A stretch of DNA of 13,989 nucleotides from an uncultured Eubacteriaceae bacterium (GTDB taxonomy: Bacteria > Bacillota > Clostridia > Lachnospirales > Lachnospiraceae): NCBI GenBank assembly GCA_945938055.1, contig CAMEUH010000041.1:1-13989 (forward strand), read 5' to 3'. Shown here piece after piece: positions 6,331-11,940 of the stretch. The notes beneath the pieces were generated by a model that saw only the letters and a list, made by a program, of their open reading frames with translations, searched no databases and was not told where the DNA came from. A program made the position numbers and the translations under genes. Position 1 is the first letter of the stretch. The number at the start of each line of letters is the position of its first letter.

Positions 6331-7869
6331 CTACGCCGAATATTTAAACCTAATATCTATACTCAATTTATCCGGCTTCTCATACACCTCAATTGAATCG
6401 AGAATACAAGCCAATGTTACCCGGTCAAGCTTCTTGATTTCCTTGAATTGTTTCAAGTGCTCAATCCACTCATTCTTTTCACCAGCTTCGCTTATTGATT
6501 GATTCAAAGCATTCATCTGACTTTTAATCATACTTTCTTCTCGTTCATAGTCTGACTTATACGCCAAATAATCCTCTTTGCTCAAATCACCAGCCTTATA
6601 ATCTTCATATATTGATTTTTTCAGAAAATACAGCTTATCAAGACGTATTTGATAACCTTGCAAATCTACATTAGTACTGCGAATTGACTTTTCTTTTACC
6701 ACTATCTTATCCATCTTAGCTATTTGCTCGTTGAGTTTATCAAGAACTAATTTTTCCAGCAACGCTTCCTTTATCCCATGACGACTGCATATCTTCGTTG
6801 AGTATCGTTTATACGAACCGCATACATATGATATTTCTCCACGGTTACTGATTTTAGCCATAGCTCTCTTACAATCTCCACATTTTATAAATCCTGAAAA
6901 TAATCCTGCATTATCATTTGAAAATTTCATTTGCCTTGTCCTCTTTTTTAATAATTCCTGTGTAATATTCCAAGTTGCCTCATCTATAATCGGTTCATGT
7001 GTTCCCTTTACAACAATCCATTTATCTTTAGGAAGTTTTGTAGCTCTACCACGAACTTTCTTACGCTCAGACTTATTTAAAACCATGTTACCTATGTACA
7101 TTTCATTATTCAGTATGGCATTAACCGTGCTATATGTCCAATATGAGGTATAATTAAGTCTTTTGGCATTACGATAATTTAAACCTTTAAGCTTCTTGTA
7201 TTCAGAAGGACAGGGAATCCCCTCATTATTCAATATAGATGCAATTGAAATCTTTCCCTGACCACTGTTATATAACTCAAATACCCGCCTTACAACAGTT
7301 GCGGCTTCACTATCTACAAGTAACTTATGTTTATCTCTAGCATCTTTTATATATCCGTAACTACAAAATGCTCCTGTAAAATCCCCTTTTTTCTGCATTG
7401 CTGTAAAAGAAGCTTTTACCTTTCGACTAATATCCTTGCTATATTGTGCATTAAATAAGCTTCGCATTGGTACTATCAAATCATCCGCACTAGTAACATA
7501 TAACGAATCATAATTATCGCCAATGGCAATAAACCTTATTCCATACTCCTGAAAGACATTTTCCAAGAGATTTCCTGCATCAAGATAATTTCTTGATAAT
7601 CGTGACATATCCTTGCATATTACTGCCGAAAACTTACCACGCTTCATATCAGCTAATAATCTTTTTAATTCCGGTCTATGTTCAATGGTTACACCACTAA
7701 AACCATCATCAATATATTCCTCACCATAAACCAAGTCTTCATGCTGCGAAATATAATTGTGTATTATATCTCTTTGACTCTTAATACTATTAGATTCTGC
7801 TTCTGTTCCATCATCATTCGAAAGTCTCAGGTAAACTGCCGCAATATAGTTTGTCTTTGTCATATTCAT
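6331..7869 (-). CDS. Large serine recombinase (site-specific integrase of the element)
   Basis: The 512-residue protein has the three-part layout of large serine integrases/TnpX-like recombinases. The catalytic resolvase domain is at about 8-155, with the nucleophile S17 in Y-L-R-L-S-N-D-D, the D-G-F-S-G motif and D-M-S-R-L-S-R-N (catalytic Arg residues). The Recombinase domain follows at about 165-300. A zinc ribbon with C330-x2-C333 and C350/C361 comes next, then a coiled-coil region (about 395-480). It should join attP to an attB inside the deacetylase gene without a staggered duplication, consistent with the short core seen. Two ATGs are possible: 7869, and 7863 (two codons in). AAAGGGG is about 9 nt before the second and too close to the first, so 7863 is the likelier start. 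Unusually, the gene sits mid-element and not beside an att site. Confidence 0.93.
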   Translation of the reverse strand: MNMTKTNYIAAVYLRLSNDDGTEAESNSIKSQRDIIHNYISQHEDLVYGEEYIDDGFSGVTIEHRPELKRLLADMKRGKFSAVICKDMSRLSRNYLDAGNLLENVFQEYGIRFIAIGDNYDSLYVTSADDLIVPMRSLFNAQYSKDISRKVKASFTAMQKKGDFTGAFCSYGYIKDARDKHKLLVDSEAATVVRRVFELYNSGQGKISIASILNNEGIPCPSEYKKLKGLNYRNAKRLNYTSYWTYSTVNAILNNEMYIGNMVLNKSERKKVRGRATKLPKDKWIVVKGTHEPIIDEATWNITQELLKKRTRQMKFSNDNAGLFSGFIKCGDCKRAMAKISNRGEISYVCGSYKRYSTKICSRHGIKEALLEKLVLDKLNEQIAKMDKIVVKEKSIRSTNVDLQGYQIRLDKLYFLKKSIYEDYKAGDLSKEDYLAYKSDYEREESMIKSQMNALNQSISEAGEKNEWIEHLKQFKEIKKLDRVTLACILDSIEVYEKPDKLSIDIRFKYSA

Positions 7870-7874
7870 TCACC

Positions 7875-7912
7875 CCTTTCTCTGTTGAAAGGAAACCACC
7901 GCTAAGCGGTGG
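7875..7912 (-). promoter_or_regulatory. Tandem hairpins in front of the recombinase, one hiding its ribosome site
   Basis: On the minus-strand RNA, CCACCGCT and AGCGGTGG (7896-7912) form an 8-bp GC-rich hairpin followed by TTTCCTTTC. Next, CCTTTC (7892-7887) pairs with GAAAGG (7880-7875), covering the recombinase Shine-Dalgarno. The first hairpin contains the stop codon of the 48-codon ORF (7902-7904). This looks like attenuation or translational control of the recombinase by a leader ORF. Confidence 0.6.
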
Positions 7913-8048
7913 CTCCTTCTATTGTAGCTTCCATATCCTGATGCACTTGAATTACTTCTTGTAAAATATCTTTAAATTCCAGTGCATCAGCTACTGCAGA
8001 ATATGTAACTTCAATCTCCTTATCTTTCTTGATAACCTTATCTCTCAT
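7902..8048 (-). CDS. 48-residue leader ORF upstream of the recombinase
   Basis: ATG 8048 to TAG 7902 encodes 48 residues beginning MRDKVIKKDKEIEVTY and ending EATIEGATA. AAGGGTG about 6 nt before the ATG is a good ribosome site. The peptide has a basic head and an acidic, helix-prone middle. I recognise no family. Its stop lies within the hairpin at 7896-7912 and 33 nt before the recombinase start, so it is probably co-transcribed and may couple or attenuate recombinase translation. It could also act as a recombination accessory protein. The reading frame and ribosome site make it likely to be real. Confidence 0.6.
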   Translation of the reverse strand: MRDKVIKKDKEIEVTYSAVADALEFKDILQEVIQVHQDMEATIEGATA

Positions 8049-8296
8049 AAATATCACCCTTGTCTCTTTCTAAAATTTATATTAATCTAAGCAAATAATT
8101 ATTCTAAATTAGCATTATTATCTGACTTTCTTGTGATAGTGTATCTTTGCTTTAACTAGCTTTTATTAGTATTGTTATGAATAGTTTTATAATTAATTTT
8201 ATATTTTCTTTTTATTTATCTGCTTACAAACCAATACATAATAATCTACATAGGTATTAACAAATATATAAAAACAAGACGGAGGACGATTAAACT

Positions 8297-8485
8297 ATGT
8301 TGAAGCAATATGATGAAATCTTGACAGTAAAGGATGTATCTGAAATTTTATTGATTGGAAGAAATCGAGTATATGAACTTCTCGAAACAGAACAACTCAA
8401 AGCTTTTCGTATCGGAAAGACTTGGAAAATTCCTAAACAATCACTGGAGGAATACATTTCCACATTAGGATATTCAAGAAAATAA
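8297..8485 (+). CDS. Excisionase-family HTH protein, 62 aa
   Basis: This is a short MerR-like/HTH_17 DNA-binding protein. Residues 9-54 run L-T-V-K-D-V-S-E-I-L through R-V-Y-E-L-L to K-A-F-R-I-G-K-T-W-K-I-P and L-E-E-Y-I, the standard helix-turn-helix plus wing of small excisionase-type proteins. GGAGG at 8281-8285 lies 11 nt before the ATG. It is divergent from the leader ORF and recombinase, with 248 nt between; this gap (8049-8296) is very AT-rich and must hold both promoters, though I could not place them convincingly. It is a good candidate for the recombination directionality factor that lets the serine recombinase excise the element, or for a repressor of the divergent operon. Which of these it is cannot be told from the sequence. 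Confidence 0.75.
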   Translation: MLKQYDEILTVKDVSEILLIGRNRVYELLETEQLKAFRIGKTWKIPKQSLEEYISTLGYSRK

Positions 8486-8684
8486 CGGAAACTCTGATTT
8501 TGAAGTTAATACTATATAAATATGAGTTTTTTTGATTATAGCTACCATTGCCATATTTATTTTTGCTATTATACTTTTAATATTAAATATTCTTATGATT
8601 ATTAGAATTATATTTACATGAACTGTCACGCCAAGAAGAATAGAAGACATTATGGAATCATGCATAAGAAATGTCTCTCATTCC

Positions 8685-8712
8685 TTGTTAATAAAAAACT
8701 CTGTGATATAAT
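8685..8712 (+). promoter_or_regulatory. Extended -10 promoter of the acidic protein gene
   Basis: TTGTTA (8685-8690), 16 nt, then TATAAT (8707-8712) preceded by TGA, which makes an extended -10. It is the best promoter match in the element and lies about 48 nt upstream of the gene start. The rest of 8486-8684 shows nothing I can support. Confidence 0.75.
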
Positions 8713-8760
8713 CGTATTGTCTATATTATCAAAAACACTTTTTCCAAGGAGATATGATTT

Positions 8761-8955
8761 ATGGCATACAAATACAGATTAATTTATCCTGATGGCACTA
8801 TTGAAATTTCTGATGATTCCTACTCTGCATGGAGTGATGCTGAAGATGCTGCGTTATACGATTGCAGTTGTTTTGAAGAAGGTGCTGAAATTTTAGCCTT
8901 ATCAGGAAGAAACTTCGATTCTGGTACTCTTGAATATGAAATCTATGAAGAATAA
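8761..8955 (+). CDS. Small, very acidic protein, 64 aa, unknown function
   Basis: AAGGAG (8746-8751) lies 9 nt before the ATG, behind a near-consensus promoter, so this gene is probably well expressed. The protein starts MAYKYRLIYPDGTIEISDDS and contains 16 Asp/Glu against 3 Lys/Arg, a net charge near -13 in 64 residues. No family is recognised. The many acidic residues, spread over the chain and mixed with aromatics, fit a compact acidic fold. Such small acidic proteins in mobile elements are sometimes DNA mimics (for example anti-restriction proteins), but nothing here proves that. It stands alone, between the excisionase-like gene and the convergent ASCH gene. It could also be an antitoxin-like or regulatory protein. 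Confidence 0.7.
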   Translation: MAYKYRLIYPDGTIEISDDSYSAWSDAEDAALYDCSCFEEGAEILALSGRNFDSGTLEYEIYEE

Positions 8956-9031
8956 CTTATTCTTATTACATAATATCTACCAATAAGGCAAGATAGCAGC
9001 CATAGCATTCTCTTATTTCAACGAAGAAAAG

Positions 9032-9057
9032 GGGCTTACCGATTTCTCGGAAAGCCC
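9032..9057 (-). terminator. Terminator of the kinase/GNAT/ASCH operon
   Basis: GGGCTT-A-CCGA and TCGG-A-AAGCCC form a stem of ten pairs with one A-A mismatch and a 4-nt loop. On the minus strand it is followed by CTTTTCTTC. It lies 45 nt beyond the ASCH stop. It may also stop plus-strand transcripts from the acidic protein gene, though the T-run there is poor. Confidence 0.85.
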
Positions 9058-9101
9058 ATACAAAAAGTCTTTAAATCATATGATAATACACAAGATTCTT
9101 C

Positions 9102-9476
9102 TTATGCTTCTATGTATTGAAAAGACTGTGGTGCACTACTAATACCATATTCTTTCAACTCTTTTGGTTCACTATATTTTACGACATTCTTTAATTTATA
9201 TGCCACTGCCTGTTCCCTATTCTCATAATATCGGTCAAAAAAGATTTTATCAATTCCAGATTTCTTTTCTGTCTTTTTCCATATGACTTCAGGATTATCA
9301 ATAAGAACATCTTCAACTTCCGCTTCGCCCACTACCTTCATAATAGGATTTGTCGAGTAAATCAGTATTTTATCAACATGCCGTTTACACGCTATCTTTC
9401 TAAATTCATATCTCTTAGTCCCATTTAATATATTCTCGACATGGTTTGGATTTATTGATAATAATATTGCACACAT
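9102..9476 (-). CDS. ASCH domain protein, 124 aa
   Basis: This is a single-domain ASCH (PUA-like) protein. It shows L-L-S-I-N-P-N-H-V-E-N-I-L-N-G-x-K-x-Y-E-F-R-K at the start, then K-I-L-I-Y-S-T-N-P and V-V-G-E-A-E-V, a central S-G-I, and ends with P-Q-S-F-Q-Y. These are the conserved blocks of the family, whose fold binds RNA or modified bases; some members (YqfB) are amidohydrolases of N4-acetylcytidine. The ATG at 9476 is preferred over a GTG at 9485, because GGAG overlaps the GTG but sits 8 nt before the ATG. It is the last gene of the operon, 78 nt after the GNAT-PUA gene, and is followed by a strong terminator. Its substrate is unknown; a link with the upstream acetyltransferase is a natural guess. 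Confidence 0.8.
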   Translation of the reverse strand: MCAILLSINPNHVENILNGTKRYEFRKIACKRHVDKILIYSTNPIMKVVGEAEVEDVLIDNPEVIWKKTEKKSGIDKIFFDRYYENREQAVAYKLKNVVKYSEPKELKEYGISSAPQSFQYIEA

Positions 9477-9554
9477 TATTCTCACTCCGTTTCAATTTTC
9501 TTTACGTAATATATTATACTTCACCCAACATAATTTTGCAATCTCTTTCGAACA

Positions 9555-10607
9555 TTAGTTCTTATCAAACAATATCTTATTGACTCCGCCATTTTGAGCA
9601 ATTTTTTGAAACTGCTCGTCAGTAAGCCCAAAAAATCCCCAATAACGACTTCTATCTAAGCCTACTGTTTCTATTAAGTCATGACGTACTATTCGCTTTT
9701 TTAAAGCTGCATTATAAGTCATCTTGATTGCCTTACAACCACCCTTTTTATACCAATAATATAAATCGCCCTTATCAAATACGCTATATTTACTAGCATA
9801 TTTGTAGAATTCTTCAAAAGAGCTGAACTCATTCTGCATTTTTACATCCTCCACTACACAAATTGAAGTTGCCACAGCAGAATATTCCGCACTTTTTCCT
9901 TCCTCAGCAGTTCTATAAAGTACTACAATATCCCCACACTTTAATCCTTCTACCCCTTCCATTGTACACACATATATCTTATGGATAGAATTCGTATACG
10001 ATACATCCGTAATAATATTCTTATTCTCTGTTGTCAAAATAGAATCCGGAAACATAACAGAATGATATTTAGGGTAAATACTTAATAAATACTTCTTTCC
10101 TGCACTAATATCAATGAGCGGGAAATCTTTATTAATATCTCCAGTAATCTTCTTCATCTGCTTTACATACACATTTTCCTTATGTATGCCTTTTCCTTTC
10201 ACTCCGTAAAATTCAAATCCAAATTGTTGAACCAAATTAATGAGAGATTCATGTTTTTCATAAATTGTAACATAGCAGACATCTGTATTTTCGCTTGTTG
10301 CATAGTCCATTATAATTTTAATAAATTGTTCTCCCATCTTGGTACCATGTGCCTCAATTTTAAAAGTACCCACTTTTAAAATCCTATCAGCCTGAATATT
10401 AGGAGTTACATCATCAACAACATTTTCTTCTACTTTCAAATATAGAAATCCTATTATTTTATTATTATCATCATACTGCACAAAAGCATCTTCATAACGC
10501 TTTCCAATAAACCAGTTATCAAATCCCGGATAATCGTCTCGTAAGGATTGAAAAAAAGGATCCTGCAAATCCACCTCTGCAAATTTTTTATGTATAATAT
10601 TATTCAA
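9555..10607 (-). CDS. GNAT acetyltransferase fused to a PUA/ASCH-like domain, 350 aa
   Basis: The protein has two parts. The N-terminal half (about 1-150) is a GNAT fold: D-R-I-L-K-V-G-T-F-K-I followed by H-G-T-K-M-G-E-Q-F (acetyl-CoA pyrophosphate loop, about 88-95), then V-C-Y-V-T-I-Y and L-V-Q-Q-F-G-F-E-F-Y-G-V. The C-terminal half (about 170-350) resembles PUA/EVE/ASCH domains, with L-K-C-G-D-I-V-V-L-Y-R-T, a V-A-T-S-I-C-V-V-E-D-V strand and an L-T-D-E-Q-F near the end. I chose the TTG at 10607: GGAGG lies 8 nt upstream and the start overlaps the kinase stop by 8 nt, typical of coupling. An ATG at 10664 would add 19 residues but overlap the kinase by 65 nt with no ribosome site. An acetyltransferase with an RNA-binding-type domain suggests an RNA or tRNA target; this is inference. 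Confidence 0.75.
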   Translation of the reverse strand: MNNIIHKKFAEVDLQDPFFQSLRDDYPGFDNWFIGKRYEDAFVQYDDNNKIIGFLYLKVEENVVDDVTPNIQADRILKVGTFKIEAHGTKMGEQFIKIIMDYATSENTDVCYVTIYEKHESLINLVQQFGFEFYGVKGKGIHKENVYVKQMKKITGDINKDFPLIDISAGKKYLLSIYPKYHSVMFPDSILTTENKNIITDVSYTNSIHKIYVCTMEGVEGLKCGDIVVLYRTAEEGKSAEYSAVATSICVVEDVKMQNEFSSFEEFYKYASKYSVFDKGDLYYWYKKGGCKAIKMTYNAALKKRIVRHDLIETVGLDRSRYWGFFGLTDEQFQKIAQNGGVNKILFDKN

Positions 10608-11145
10608 TAAATCCACCTCCCATACTCTTAAGAAGTTCTTCAAACTTCTTTCCTGTGCATTCATGAGTTATTATCTTATATTCAATCTGTAATTTATCTT
10701 TTAACTCATCTGCATATTTTTGTTCCTCTTCTTGCATGCATATTATATCATTCACACTTATTTTATTGGAATCTCTTTGATTTATTCTATTACAAATTAT
10801 TTGTGCCTCATCCTGAAGCAGAATGATTCCGTTTATTTGCGCTTCTTCAAAAAAATACTCCGGTATACGTTCAACCTTTCCTTCTGCGTTAAAAATGCAC
10901 AAGTGTCCATCAAGAATAAAATCATTTATATCATTTGCTTTTGCTTCTTTAATGGCTTTAATCAATACATCCTGATTATTCTTTACATTACTTACTTTTT
11001 TATAACCGGCATCAGTTGATGGTTGATACTTTTCAATCAAATTACTGGCAGAATATACATTATAATACTGTATATTATCTTTCACTTTGTCTAAAAAGAA
11101 GCCTTTACCTACACCATGAACACCGGAAAATAAGATAGCTCGCAT
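10600..11145 (-). CDS. P-loop nucleotide kinase-like ATPase, 181 aa
   Basis: The small P-loop protein starts MRAILFSGVHGVGKGFFLDK. The Walker A G8-V-H-G-V-G-K14 is followed by Gly, not the usual Ser/Thr, so metal binding may differ. D-F-I-L-D-G-H-L-C-I-F at about 75-85 resembles the Walker B/acceptor region of nucleotide kinases, and a lid-like segment with R-I-N-Q-R-D follows. Length and order fit the adenylate kinase/AAA_18-like group. AAGGGGAG lies about 7 nt upstream of the ATG. It is the first gene of the operon, nearest attR and reading away from it. Whether it phosphorylates a small molecule, a nucleic acid or a partner protein is unknown. Confidence 0.7.
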   Translation of the reverse strand: MRAILFSGVHGVGKGFFLDKVKDNIQYYNVYSASNLIEKYQPSTDAGYKKVSNVKNNQDVLIKAIKEAKANDINDFILDGHLCIFNAEGKVERIPEYFFEEAQINGIILLQDEAQIICNRINQRDSNKISVNDIICMQEEEQKYADELKDKLQIEYKIITHECTGKKFEELLKSMGGGFIE

Positions 11146-11201
11146 AATAACACTCCCCTTCTCTTAATTTACTTAACTACCCCATTAATCAACTCCTTCC
11201 T

Positions 11202-11212
11202 ATTATATCACA
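11202..11212 (-). promoter_or_regulatory. Extended -10 promoter of the kinase/GNAT/ASCH operon
   Basis: On the minus strand TGTGATATAAT contains TATAAT preceded by TGA; a convincing -35 is missing (only a T-run 16 nt upstream). The same 11 bases occur in the promoter at 8702-8712. It lies about 57 nt before the kinase ATG. Confidence 0.6.
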
Positions 11213-11290
11213 AGCATTTATTTAAAAAAATAGATTTCTATGTATACAATCCATATTTATTAAAAACCACATATTTCCGCCCTTTTCCAC

Positions 11291-11317
11291 TGTGTCGCAA
11301 ACTAGTATTACCATGGG
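11291..11317. other. attR: element arm plus core CATGGG
   Basis: The element arm TGTGTCGCAAACTAGTATT (11291-11309) is the inverted partner of 812-830, with mismatches only at two positions. The core is 11312-11317, with the predicted TG crossover at 11314-11315. Confidence 0.8.
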
Positions 11318-11892
11318 GAAACGAAGACACCCAGGCAATCCTTGATATCTTAAAAAAGCACAACGTAAAAGTCACCTTCTTTATGACCGGAGGCTGGGTA
11401 GAAAGCTATCCGGATGATGTCAAGGCAATCTATGCCGCCGGACACGACCTGGGAAATCATAGTGAAAACCACAAGGATATGCCAGCCCTTTCCAATGAGC
11501 AGCAAAAAGAAGAGCTTATGAAGGTACATAATAAAGTAAAAGAACTTACGGGATACGAAATGTTCCTTTTCCGCCCTCCATATGGCTCTTACAACAATAA
11601 CCTGATTTTAAATGCCAAAGACTGTGGATATTATACGATTCAATGGGATGTTGATTCCCTGGACTGGAAAAATTACGGTGTGGACTCCATCATTAAAACT
11701 GTCACCCAGCACAAACATCTTGGAAATGGTTCTATTATCCTCTGCCATAATGGTGCCAAATATACTGCACAGGCACTGGATGAAATGATTACCACCTTAA
11801 AAGACGCGGGATATGAATTTGTACCGGTTTCCCAGCTGATTATCAGAGATAATTATCACATGGACCATGAAGGACGTCAGATTCCGGATTAG
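11312..11892 (+). pseudogene. pdaB: 3' fragment of the PdaB-like polysaccharide deacetylase
   Basis: This is the rest of the deacetylase, codons 71 to 262, in frame from TGG 11314. It carries the remaining NodB motifs. W-G-N-E-D-T-Q completes motif 1. G-H-D-L-G-N-H-S-E-N-H is motif 2, with the metal-binding H-S-x-x-H pair. F-R-P-P-Y-G-S-Y is motif 3. W-D-V-D-S-L-D-W is motif 4, and I-I-L-C-H-N with the catalytic His is motif 5. The sequence shows no frameshift or internal stop, so the gene would be whole if the element left. An internal ATG at 11383 lacks a clear ribosome site, and product from it would miss the motif-1 Asp. The intact length of 262 matches PdaB-type proteins. Confidence 0.9.
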
Positions 11893-11897
11893 AAAAA

Positions 11898-11932
11898 ACA
11901 CCGCCATAATGCAGATTGCAAAATGGCGGTGT
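11898..11932. terminator. Convergent terminator between deacetylase and phosphate transporter genes
   Basis: ACACCGCCAT (11898-11907) and ATGGCGGTGT (11923-11932) form a perfect 10-bp GC-rich stem. On the minus strand it is followed by TTTTTTCTAA, a strong terminator for the transporter. On the plus strand the T-run is weak. Confidence 0.9.
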
Positions 11933-11940
11933 ATAAATCT

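Larger units (their letters stand above)
804..11317. mobile_element. Integrative element of about 10.5 kb mobilised by a large serine recombinase, inserted in the deacetylase gene
   Basis: Boundaries come from three independent signs. The deacetylase reading frame stops making sense at 809 and resumes at 11314. A 6-bp core CATGGG is repeated at 804-809 and 11312-11317, giving a 10,508-bp repeat-to-repeat unit. Just inside the core, 812-830 and 11291-11309 are 19-bp inverted arms matching at 17 positions. The inside is clearly more AT-rich than the flanks and encodes its own large serine recombinase and an excisionase-like protein. The cargo is two defence-like operons, a DUF4062 protein and a small acidic protein. 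No relaxase, T4SS, replication or phage genes are visible, so transfer would need help from another element. Confidence 0.9.

Noticed and set aside
8474..8665. 63-codon minus-strand ORF after the HTH gene
   Set aside because: Its composition is mostly Ile/Met/Val from AT-rich DNA, it has no ribosome site and it overlaps the HTH gene end.
11177..11198. AAGGAG followed by ATG-GGG-TAG in front of the kinase gene (minus strand)
   Set aside because: It looks like a mini-ORF, but the predicted transcript would start within or just before the AAGGAG, so it is probably chance.
807..11314. Prophage, conjugative element, retron or CRISPR locus
   Set aside because: No structural phage, relaxase, T4SS, reverse transcriptase, Cas or repeat-spacer features are visible in the element.
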